The position numbers and the translations under genes are program-made. From Ypsolopha sequella (Eukaryota > Arthropoda > Insecta > Lepidoptera > Ypsolophidae), in NCBI GenBank assembly GCA_934047225.1, contig CAKOHE010000008.1, forward strand, positions 744,001-808,000: DNA of 64,000 nucleotides, written 5' to 3'. This document shows positions 54,290 through 64,000 of the stretch, piece by piece. The number at the start of each line of letters is the position of its first letter. Positions within the stretch are counted from its first letter, which is position 1. The notes below the pieces were generated by a model, which saw only the letters and a program-made list of their open reading frames with translations, ran no database searches and was not told where the DNA came from.

Positions 54290-54446
54290 TAGCCCATGTT
54301 GGAACCACTGGTGACGAGCGAGCTGATGAGCTGGCGCAGCAGGCCACCCTGTATAAGAAAACAGACGCAGACTACGTCAGATTCCTCATGTCATATGCCA
54401 GGAGAGCGATCCGCCAACGGAGCCTAGATGCCTGGCAGGAGGAGTA
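54290..54446 (+). pseudogene. retrotransposon RNase H C-terminal fragment
   Basis: Codons read AHVGTTGDERADELAQQATL, then YVRFLMSYARRAIRQRS and LDAWQEE. AHxGxxGNExAD-type sequence ending in H and D residues is the last catalytic block of non-LTR RNase H (R1/Jockey-like). The fragment is cut on its right by a family F MITE (TA at 54447-54448). The left limit is near 54287. Confidence 0.75.
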
Positions 54447-54448
54447 TA

Positions 54449-55398
54449 CAAGGTGTAACAGAAAGGTGTAACCATATTTGAAGAGCTTATTCAGTCAATG
54501 GTATAGAACAACTTTTACTATGGAGCTGACTCTAATATACCTATCTACCTATATATTCTATATATTATGTTATATGTACTTTACTGTATATACCTACCTA
54601 CCTAACTTATCTTCTAATCACACTATGATAAAACAAAATAAATTAAGTGATGGTATTTACCAACACTTACATTATACCTACTTACCTAATAATACGCCGA
54701 AATCATATGTTAGAAACGGCAGAAATTAACATACGTAGTTAATATTATAATCATTTTTATAAAACTAACCAATCTACTTACCTATCTAAATTGTAAAACA
54801 TAAAATTGTATCTAAAATTGTATAATTGTAAAATTGTTAAAACCTATTTCATTGTAACCGTAACAAAATAATTATAACCTTTATCTTAAACTAGCTACTT
54901 TTATTAGGCTTTTAATTTAATAAGTAGTAGACATGATTGACAACTACTTTTCAAAACAGATGATTGTTTCATTCACAACTGATATTGTCATCATCTCAAT
55001 TGGTTAATGCTTATTCAAAATAGTGACTAAATGTAAAATTACTATTGTTTAAATAAATATTTTTGTTTCCAACTACTAAGTTAAGAAAATTTAACAGTGT
55101 CTGAAGTGAGCATGAAGGAGTGGGGTCACCTGGCACAGGCAATATTTTGCTTAAAAGGTGACTCCAAGCACAAGTTCTTAAGTTAAGTTACTGTTAAAAT
55201 TGAATAAACTTTTTGATTTTTTGACCCTGAAATCTCAAAAAAAAATCTGTCCTTCCATAAATTTCAGCCGAGCGGCATTGCATTTTTCTATGAAAAAGTA
55301 ATTATTTTTTTCGAGGTACAGGGTTTGTTCCATAGTAAAAGTTGTTCTATGACTGAATAAGCTCTTCAGATATGGTTACACCTTTCTGTTACACCTTG
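54449..55398. mobile_element. family F MITE, copy 3, split by a retroelement tail
   Basis: Left part 54449-54525 (CAAGGTGTAACAGAAAGGTG) and right part 55223-55398 (ACCCTGAAATCTC to CACCTTTCTGTTACACCTTG); TA flanks at 54447-54448 and 55399-55400. About 700 bp (54526-55222) lie between, absent from the other two copies. Confidence 0.8.
54526..55222 (+). mobile_element. retroelement 3' end inserted in a MITE
   Basis: AT-rich 3' UTR-like sequence ending GGTGACTCCAAGCACAAG...AATTGAATAAACTTTTTG. The final part resembles 55925-56030 (GGGGACTCCAACCACTTG, GAGAAATAAATCATT). The frame at 54478-54729 is a chance join. Confidence 0.5.
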
Positions 55399-56316
55399 TA
55401 TATAAAAAATAAAAGAGAAAAAAACTTGATATATCCAATATTTACCCCATTATTAATATATGAAATAACGAAATTTACAAACTACGTGTTTTTTTTACAC
55501 AATTTGCATGTCATGCGTAACAATCAATGATCACTTTAGAAATCGTAGAGATGAGCTCCAGAATGTTGAATAGTTTCCACGAAGACGCATCTGTTGGAAC
55601 AATTGGTCGATCTCCTATCTCAAACACTCAGGCGCGAAGTGTACCTGAGATCGGAACCCATTTACATTAATCTAAGAATACTTCAGCCGTTATACCGAAG
55701 AAGGGCACAACTAGGTTTAGAGATTTTTATAGGTTGGCTTTGAATATTTGGCATTATGATACTCACATTCACTACACTCCACACCTCACCCTTACACGCA
55801 CTGTTAACATTACTCTTAAGTCATATTTCTGTTTGTTTACTTTTTTAAACCGTATTTTATTTTTATAAGCCACATATTTGTTTGTTTGAACTTTATCAAA
55901 ATAATAACTGTCCACCATGGAAGAGCGGAGTCTCCTACTACAGGTATCTTTTTTACTTAAATGGGGACTCCAACCACTTGTAAAAAACTATAAGATTAAG
56001 TTGAGAAATAAATCATTTTTGTATTTTGTATTTATTATGATACATAAGATACTGTGATGCTGTTAATTAATGTAAAATTTACGTATGTGTAAAAAAAACG
56101 AGCTTTTCCATTTCTTTTTTTCTTTTTCCCAGGTAAAAAGGGCATTACGAAATACGTTTTTTTAAATTAAAGTTGACAAGGCACATATTATTTCAACGAG
56201 ATGTACCTACTGTTTAGTGTAAATGTTTGTAAATACAAACACTAGAACCACAGATAATATAAAAGACACTAAAACTAACAAAAAGGGAACAATTTGCCAG
56301 TTGAGTCTTTATATTT
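55399..56316. other. no gene; related retroelement 3' end
   Basis: 55560-56030 looks like decayed retroelement sequence ending GAAATAAATCATTTTTGTAT, similar in its end to the insertion at 54526-55222. No frame. Confidence 0.4.
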
Positions 56317-56712
56317 AGGGAGCGTCCATAAATCACGTGACGCTTTTTTGACCCCCTCGCCCCCCTTTTGACACTTTGGTGATATTTTTATTGAATTCCC
56401 CCCTTCCACCTCTAAATGTCACGTGACGAACAACTAATTAATAAAAACCAAGCAAACAGAGTTCCAATAGCGGATCATACATGCTTTTTAATTTGGCAGA
56501 GTTCTATATCGGGAATTTCCCACTTACAGACGACCATTATTGAATATTTCGTTTGGAAATAAATTAAATGCGTTCTCAAATATTACAAATTGAAATGTAA
56601 AATGTCATGTGATTTTTTTTAACCGCATCCTTTCCTTTCGTGACACTTTAGTGACACAAAATTACTAACCCTTCTCCCCCAATTCGCGTCACGTGATTTA
56701 TGGACGCTCCCT
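56317..56712. mobile_element. MITE with AGGGAGCGTCCATAAATCAC ends
   Basis: The terminal 27 bp are complementary at both sides (AGGGAGCGTCCATAAATCAC then GTGACGC). Interior has C-rich tracts and GTCACGTGA repeated. 396 bp, noncoding. Confidence 0.8.
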
Positions 56713-57778
56713 CACATGTAAGATATTCATAAAAATTCAAGTATGTAATTTTGCATTTAAACTAAACGCAAGCTAAATGTGCCGTTTTAAGTTAAAATCA
56801 ATAGATTTTCGTTTTCTTAATGGTTTTTTGGCAAGTGAGTTTAGTTGGCAAGTTCTAAACAATACAACATTGAGGCAGATGCGCCTTGTTTTCTAATGTT
56901 GAATTTTATTAAGAACTCAATTTTAAAAATAATTTCAGTTGTGCCCTTTTTCGGTATGACGGTAAACTTAGTGGAACCGAAGATAAATACTGCATATTCA
57001 TGATCTGAAGCCTTTGATCGAAGATCAATTTTCCTTAAGTAGGCATAACCCGTATTAATATACCTCGGGATTAAACAGTGGCTGTTCTATCCATACTACT
57101 ATGCCGCCTCTTTACCAATCAGAGAGGAAGGAATCAGTGGCGGCGCATTCTCTTACGAGATCATTTTAAAATTGCTTTTATCCCGATCAAATAAGCATTA
57201 AATATTATAAAAAATAATTAATAACAAAATCTATAATCAAAAATCCAATTATCTTTTGTTAAAAACTCGTTCCGGAAGTGATATACAAGTTCTGTACATG
57301 CACCTCACCATACGAAATGCGAACAAAGAGTATCCACTTCAAAATAACTGTCTAATTAGCGTCGAACAAATGCTTCCAAATCTGGGGAAACAAATAAAAC
57401 GTAAGGAAAGGAATAGAATGTTATCCGGATGATCCTAACATCAGCCTCATTGACCTCTTTAGGATTCCGGCAAATGACGGAAACCTCTATATTTGTGGAA
57501 CCGAGTACCAAGGAGTTTTATTTAATTGCTCAAGCTTCGATCTTTAACCGTCCGCGGCATAGCTCTAGCTAGAAATTGAGGCTGAAATTTAAAGGTTGCA
57601 ACATTTTGGTGCTGTCATACTACAGTAAAGGATTATCTTTACTTTTGAAATCTTTGACTCACACAACCACTTTCCACCAATGATTATTATGTCCTATCGC
57701 CGTACCGAATTTATTTACCTTTAACGGAATCCATAATACACCTACCTATACTTGATACTTTTTATTACTATAATTTAT
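56713..57778. other. no gene seen
   Basis: The segment 57600-57660 is a repeat shared with 31230-31310. The rest is without signal. Confidence 0.35.
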
Positions 57779-57990
57779 GCAACCGATACAATCCTTTTGA
57801 GCCAATCATAAATTAAAGTTCACAAGATTATATTTGTTTTCATTTCCTCACACTATGCATTGAAAAACGTAGTATGATACATGGGCGTAAAAGCAATAAA
57901 TTACTCGGTTACGTTTAAAACACTCGCTACGCTCGTGTTTTAAATCGTCCTCGTAATTTATTCCTTTGCGCCCTTGTAGCATAAACTACT
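57779..57990 (-). mobile_element. family E palindromic repeat, copy 4 (partial)
   Basis: Reverse complement of the first half of family E: CCTTTTGAGCCAATCATAAA, CCTCACACTATGCATTGAAA, ACACTCGCTACGCTCGTGTT. The distal half is missing. Confidence 0.75.
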
Positions 57991-58708
57991 ATTTCACACC
58001 ACCTGCTCGACAATGTCCAATTTAATATCATGCAACCTCAACGTAAAGTAACGCATTATTACTCAAGGGATATAAAGTTATATGAAACTCCCTAGGGATT
58101 AAAGTGATTTAAATTTGGAACGTCAAATCCGTGTGGAAACTCGTGGAAAACAAATGCCCATATGGGATTGTAAAGTGGTTTGTTCGAAAATCGAACTGGC
58201 CACCATAAGCAGAATTCAACAAAAAGAAAAAAAGCGTTTACAAAGAATGTGAAACAAAAGACGGTGTTTGGTGCTGTGATTGTCAGTGAATTTTATTGAA
58301 TTATTAATGTTGATAAAAAATGTCGAGCTTTTTATTGTCTCGCAGAAGGTGTGAAAAGTAGAGTATGCTCCTCTGGAATAAAGCCTGTCTTTGTCTTGGG
58401 CAGCTTGAACCCCTCGCTTTACTCAGGACTCTATATAACTCTAGAGTCCCTCGTTACGCTCAGGGTTTAATATGCCGCCCGTGACGTAAGACAATGCTTT
58501 ATTCCCTTAGTGCATAATCTACTAGTATTTTCCATGCTTTAAAAAACTTCTTTAGAATATGAACCATTGGACTTCAGTGGTGGCGCGGACTTTATCGTGG
58601 CGGTTGTTTGTTGTGATGTGAAACAACTGGTGGTTTGCATCGTTATTACTATTATCTACACTCATATCGTAAAATCCTGATTATGAACTCTAAAATAGTG
58701 TATCAGAA
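57991..58708. other. no gene; family-E-like element
   Basis: 58370-58535 has ACTCAGGACTCTATATAACT, GAGTCCCTCGTTACGCTC and GTGCATAATCTACTAG, resembling in plan the GAGCGTAGCGAG module of family E but with different sequence. Confidence 0.4.
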
Positions 58709-59101
58709 TAGTAGTTTATGCTACTAGGGCGAAAAGGAATAAATTACGAGGACGATTTAAAACACGAGCGTAGCGAGTGTTTTAAACGTAACCGAGTAAT
58801 TTATTGCTTTTACGCCCGTGTATCATACTACATTTTTCAATGCATAGTGTGAGGAAATGAAAACAAATATAATCTTGTGAACTTTAAATTATAATTGGCT
58901 CAAAAGGATTGTATCCAGAGCCGTTAAACGGTGTAAAAAAAGTATAACGTCTATGGTACACAGGAAAGGCTGCAGGTTAGCCAACCATTGTAAATAAATT
59001 AAAAATAATAATAATAATAAGCCCTAGGGCAAAATAATCGACTTTCTGTTCGGTTTTGATGCATAAAAACTGGGCCTTTACGAGCACATGCATTGAAAAA
59101 A
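58709..59101 (+). mobile_element. family E palindromic repeat, copy 5
   Basis: Complete copy, from TAGTAGTTTATGCTACTAGG to CATGCATTGAAAAA, very close to the copy at 30074. Confidence 0.78.
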
Positions 59102-59788
59102 ATATTAAATAAAAGTACAGATTTCTTTGCAAAATTATGTTTTTAAATATTTTTTTAGGAAAGCAAAGGGAACTTGTTCCATACAGTCATGCATGACTGA
59201 GGTTTTAATATCTTATACCAAAAAGGTTTTATAAGAAATTGCCTAGGTATACGTACCAAACAATACCCCCCCGACTAAGAAGGTTAGATGTTAGGACGAG
59301 GTTAGGAGGTTAGGTTGTAAGGAGGTTGCATTTCGATTTTTATTATCTGCTTGCGTTGGCGTCATGGCTAACGGCTCGTTTACGGAGAAATTTCACTTTG
59401 TTTTTGTTGGTCAAAAGTTTCATTTTGGTCTAAAATAGCTGACAGCAATGAGTGATAGAGCAATGATAACTTGTCTACCTGAAATTATGGAAAAATCGAC
59501 AAAAAGGACGAACCATATAAATTTATCAGAAACATCAAAATAAGATTGATTTTATCAATATTTGGACTGGAAGCAGGTAGGTACCAACCTATTGTTTAGA
59601 TAAAGTAGTGTATGAAACTACAAATAACTGGGTATTAACACTCGTGTATACTTTTAAAAACTCGTCTACCCCTCGTTTTTTAAACTCATACTCATGTTTT
59701 AATAACCTCTTTATGTGCCAGTTTCTTAAACTACTACTATTAGCGAATACAAGTGCTCGACTCGAAACGAATCTTTTCCTGTGCTTAA
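59102..59788. other. no gene seen
   Basis: 59600-59760 repeats the style of family E (AACACTCGTGTATAC, CTCGTCTACCCCTCG) without a clear match. The frame at 59608-59829 is not supported. Confidence 0.35.
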
Positions 59789-60274
59789 GGCGAATGGATA
59801 CGCCAACTGCAATTTGGACCTGTCTTTAAAGGCCTACTCCTCCCACACGGGTGGTCCAAAAACTTTCATAAAAATATATGATAGGCATTATAGAGTCAAA
59901 AATAAATTTTAAGTTTCATAAACTGTTTTTCTTTTGTAAGATTTGACAAAAAAATCGAAAGCCATCGAAAGTTTCACATGATCACCACAAAAATTCTCTT
60001 ACTCCTTCCAAACGCCTAAAGCGATTTTAATTATTATTTCACCAACATATAGGAAATTTTTAGATCTAAAAAAATTCAAATTCAACATTTTTTTCCGTTC
60101 ATGGCGTCCATGTGAAAAGCATTATTTTCTCCTATTTTGCGCTAGCCGGAGACGCAGTGGTTGTCGTAACAGCCACTTTTCAAGGCACGCTGAAATTAAC
60201 ATTATTTCAATGTCGTTTCCGTTGATATTTGTACCGACACACATCGAGTTGCTTATTTAGCGTGGTCATACGCC
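59789..60274 (-). mobile_element. family A element, TTAA-flanked, reversed copy
   Basis: TTAA at 59785-59788 and 60275-60278; ends GGCGAATG and CATACGCC. 486 bp against 487 in the copy at 33525, with few differences. Noncoding. Confidence 0.85.
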
Positions 60275-61389
60275 TTAAAATATTGATATATATTTCAATT
60301 GCGATTATTTGATCGTCTCTACGAAATTATTAGTTACGATTTTGAAGCAAATTAAATCTAATTTGACGGAGCCAGTGCCCTGTGTGCGATTGTTGCTTAC
60401 CGGATCATTTATCGATAGAACAAAGAACATTTTCCGGGAATCGGAAGCTCTCATCTGTCCGTCGTGTTAACCTTAACATGATTTGGGGAAACGGAAGAAA
60501 CATTTAATTAGTTATTTTTTATTTCAGGTTCTTTTATTGTTAGCATTAAATCAAATAAAATATACACAATAAAAACCATCAATAATTTTCGCTCGCGGCT
60601 TCGCTTGCTTAGTTTTTTTTGTAGTGCTATCGAACCTGTCAATAATTTTTGGGCCATAATAATGTACTTAATTGTCCTGACTCTAGTTTAGAGTATTTTT
60701 GGTTCAAATGATCCCCAGGTTGGTGACCGTTTTTATTACAATTTTATACTATCACAGTTACCAACTCTTTGCCTAGTCCAAAGAAAAAGAAGAAATATTA
60801 TGTAGTTGCTGATTGGTTATTTATGTAAGTATATTATATTTATTTATAATCATAGGGTATAAGTACATTAACATATTCGTACTGACGAAAAGTTTAAAAA
60901 AGGAATGTATCTTTTTTTTCAACGCGGAGCAACAAATTTGAAGTTCGAACCATAAATTTCGTTCTAAATTAAAATTTTGTTTTGTTTTGCGTTCATTCCG
61001 TGCTGTCATTGTGTAATAATGGCGTATAATTATTACTTTACAAGTGAACAGTACTAGGTATTGTTAATTAAGAACTTGTAATAAATATTAAATTTCATGG
61101 GTATGTTATACAACAGATGAATGTAAGACTTTAGTTTAGTAGACAAACTTTATCCTGAACAATAATCCTACCGATTCGTATAATAAAATAGCGAGGGTTT
61201 ATTTTTTTAATTTTTAGTTGGTTCAGTTCCCGGGTGAGACAAGCAAATTTTAGAAGATCATTGAATGCAGTTTTGTTTCTTTTAAAAAATAAAGGAATGT
61301 TTCTTTTCAGTAAATTGAGCTAACTAAAGGATTTAAGGTAGTTCCCCTCCAGGGCCCTTTCATTTTTTCCACCCTGTATATACATACAC
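60275..61389. other. no gene seen
   Basis: A short repeat piece (TTCGCTCGCGGCTTCGCTTG, about 60587) is common in Lepidoptera. Nothing coding. Confidence 0.35.
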
Positions 61390-61572
61390 CTACAGGATAG
61401 GTTGTCGAAGATAGTGCTGTTTTATTTTCCTTTTGAGTACACCAATGGAAGGGCTATCCCTGATAGTGTGAGGAAGGGAGTTCCACAGTTTGATAGACTT
61501 AACAGTGTAAGAGTTTCCATACGCCCCGGTGTTATATATATAAACCTTGTAAAGTTCCAGCCTCCAAAACAT
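61390..61572 (-). pseudogene. non-LTR ORF C-terminal fragment
   Basis: The minus-strand frame has GAYGNSYTVKSIKLWNSLPH and TIRDSPSIGVLKRKIKQHYL. The LWNSLP..IR.S.S....KR..K pattern is the conserved end of Jockey/CR1-like ORFs. A stop follows at 61390. The rest of the element is missing. Confidence 0.75.
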
Positions 61573-63329
61573 ACAAAGAAAACAGTGTTGTAAGATATTT
61601 ATTGACGATAAACCCAGTCATCTGTAAGAATGTGGGGAAAAAGTCGTTTGATTGCTGGCGCTGATGGGGCGCGCTGCCTCTCGGGTAAATCAACACTTGG
61701 CGATACAATTATTTTCCATATTTTCAACCCTTTCACATCCACACTCATCAATAGAAAGCCAGCTGACGGTCCATTCGTTGTTCACTTATGAGTGAACAAT
61801 CGATTTCACATAATATTGTTCAAATTCTTCGGATAGTCAGTACATTTGTACACGGGATCAAATTTTTCTGCCCCTTATACACATTTACGAACAACTCCGA
61901 GCTAATTAGTATTGGAAGCCTTAATTTTATTTTGCATTTTTCACAAAAAGAGTTTTGTAACTTGGTCCTGACCAATTACCGAGTCCCCAGTCTGAATTTG
62001 GCTACATAAACAAAAAAGTCTCCCTATAAAGTAACCCTTTTTTTTACAATCCCCTTAGTTAATTCTAAGAGAATTAGAAGTGCCAACATTTGCTGTTCAC
62101 AGTTTGTGAATAGCCAAGACCGTGAGTCGTGACTTACCGAGCACGTGACTCTATTGTTCAATTGCAGTTATTCAAAGTTAATCCGATAATCCGAATTGGT
62201 GCAAATTATATTTCCTGAACTACACTGATTTGTTTAAAAAGGTTATGTCAAATTCAAAGAGAATAGAAGAGTCGAGGGTGAGGACGGGTCGGGACTACCT
62301 TTAGTAACTTCGTTATGTAGTAGCGCAGAAAATGAGTTATCCGTATAATGGTATATAATACATTTCCCATGTGGCGTGTCCTACAGTCGTATCCTACTTA
62401 CGAAGAAATAATCTGAACATGTTAACAGGTATTTTATTATAAAAATCTATGGAGCAAACGACAGTGCTACAAGGATCTGTAAGCACATGGATGACAGTAA
62501 CGGGGGGGCGCAGCTGTGAAACAAGGAATATGGTAGCGGCGGCGGCGTTAGTTACGATTTTGGACACAACCAATCCACGCGCTAAAAGAGCATTGCGGCA
62601 CTGCATACGTAATAGGCATACATTAAATTATGCTAAGGTATGTTAATTCGAAAAGCATATCGAGATTTAAGTTTAATAAGCCGTATTTTCGAAGTTTTGG
62701 TCTAAAAAACTTCATGATGATGAATATTTTTACGAAAAGGCTGCAACTTCTATTTGCCCTCGTGTGACGTCACTTGAGTAATGGATGTTTAGAAATGTGT
62801 CCTTTGCTATCAAGATACATTTATAATAATTTGCTTCAGACTAATTTGACAGCTAGATGACAGATGAGTAGACAGACAGAAACAGACCACTTTTTTTATA
62901 AGCAATCACACGTCACAATCAGTATAATGTTTAAAATTCTCAAGTGACAAGGTCATCGGACAATTCTTTAAAAAATCATAAAAAAATAATGGTTTATTTA
63001 TATACCAAAATAATGAAAACTATGCCCTAAAATGGCGTATATTCTCTATGAAAAAATCTTTTAAAAATTAAGACATGTGAATTGAAAAAAGTATCATTTG
63101 AAAAGACGCATATGCTTTTATGACGCATCGAAAATGTTCTACTTTTTTATGGCGTTGAGGTTATATGAGGCGTATAGTTTACTAAAGCTACCCTTTGAGC
63201 AAAAGATTACAATGGCATAATCCAGTCTAGTCTCCCGCATAGAAGAATTAGGTCCTGTAACTCTAGAATTATAAAATCTAAAACTGACCTTGTAGTAAAT
63301 TTAAGAGGGTCCTTTACGCCTGGATTTTT
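61573..63329. other. no gene; repeat fragments
   Basis: 61925-62010 is a piece of the GATATAGCC MITE family; 62090-62225 is shared with 19015-19420. Overlapping frames at 62394-62646 on both strands include a GC-rich GGCGGCGGCG stretch but no domain. Confidence 0.4.
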
Positions 63330-63570
63330 CTTAAGATTCATACCAAAGGTAAAAGCTGAATTTGAAGTCAACAGCTCATTTCCTAATACGTTTTTTCATA
63401 AGTGTTATCTAGCGACTTCTAACTACGTTTCTATACAGCCCAAAAAGCAAAATTTGATGAAACACCGTCATAACAGCTGTCAGGGTATTGTGAATATTGC
63501 CTCGTTTTACGCGAAGTTTAGCAAGTTGTATAATTTTAATCTATACTGTTTTCACCTGAAAACAGTTTTT
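63330..63570 (-). mobile_element. fragment of the foldback element family
   Basis: Reverse complement of about 44900-45190: CTAACTACGTTTCTATACAG, CCCAAAAAGCAAAATTTGAT and ATTGCCTCGTTTTACGCGAA. It lacks the long inverted arms. Confidence 0.65.
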
Positions 63571-64000
63571 AGCTAATCGCGATGGATAACAATTTTTACA
63601 GGACCGCGATAGAAAACTAGCGCAGAAAAAAGCCGGTAGGTTGGTTATTTATGAGAATCCAGACAATGTTATTTTGTAGTGGAAAGTATTAATTTTAAAG
63701 AGTTTAATATTTATTTTATTATTATTATTTATTTGTAAAGCTTTACTCTTTTTCTATTGTTATTTATATTAATTTTAAAGTGCATTTAGATACGTCTCAA
63801 TATAAAATATCTCCCCGTCACCAGATCCATTGACTGAATACATTATAAAAACAAGAGGTGTCGTGGGACACCCGGATGGCACGAAGTTCTATAGCTAAAG
63901 TGTCGTGACCAAGTGTCTGGAGTGTACTGTGCGGTAAGGAACTTCGTTCCAATCACAGAACATATGTTCCAATAGTGACAAGTCATGAGTGACTGACGGG
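63571..64000. other. no gene seen
   Basis: An ACAG/GACCGC...GCCG/GTAGGT arrangement at 63598-63640 looks splice-like but gives no recognisable peptide. The last 200 bp (GGTGTCGTGGGACACCCGGA) may be a repeat; unassigned. Confidence 0.3.

Noticed and set aside
62240..62275. fourth RTE remnant (GGTTATGTCAAATTCAAAGA, GAATAGAAGAG)
   Set aside because: Only a short, imperfect resemblance to the RTE segment and no conserved codons.
62394..62646. overlapping frames on both strands
   Set aside because: GC-rich local sequence keeps both strands open; neither product is recognisable.
63598..63640. micro-exon continuing the spectrin gene
   Set aside because: In the phase required by the exon ending at 29914 it meets a stop, and the other frames show no spectrin pattern.

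Overview
The window looks like moth or butterfly (lepidopteran) nuclear DNA. It is AT-rich and has spliced animal genes with large introns. It carries RTE, CR1/L2-like, R1-like, Penelope-like and BEL/Pao retroelements, plus many short inverted-repeat elements of the kind common in Lepidoptera, including the repeat starting GGTTCCGTACCC. There are no bacterial operons, rRNA genes or convincing functional tRNA genes.

Only two host genes can be supported, both on the + strand and both partial. At 6170-6372 is one internal exon of a CISD2/mitoNEET-type CDGSH iron-sulfur protein. At 26644-26732, 28427-28540 and 29779-29914 are three consecutive exons of a spectrin, probably beta-heavy spectrin, together coding about one triple-helical repeat. 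I found no other exons of either gene.

The rest is mobile and repetitive DNA. 0-5.4 kb: an open non-LTR retrotransposon ORF, an RTE tail, tRNA-like repeats, MITEs and a perfect 63-bp-arm hairpin. 6.9-13.1 kb: a retrotransposon tail, a truncated BEL/Pao gag-protease-RT, and a reverse-transcriptase scrap bounded by a perfect 102-bp inverted repeat beside a broken OTU-protease gene. 13.4-19.9 kb: SINE-like repeats, a 36-bp tandem repeat and a 60-bp minisatellite of about 21 units. 20-30 kb: related TTTGAA-tailed retrotransposon ends (one with a 77-bp flanking duplication, one with an internal inversion, one split by two MITEs), a Penelope-like element with a GIY-YIG domain, and the spectrin exons. 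30-64 kb: five copies of a palindromic repeat E, TTAA-flanked families A and B, nested MITEs, a 1.8-kb foldback element, several minisatellites and retroelement tails.

Nothing here forms a multigene system. The most unusual material is structural: the homogeneous 60-bp array open in two frames, the two perfect long inverted repeats, the Penelope-like element whose stop codon comes from a microsatellite with a hammerhead-like motif nearby, and the layered insertions that order the transposition events. No searches could be run, so family names rest on motifs read by eye.
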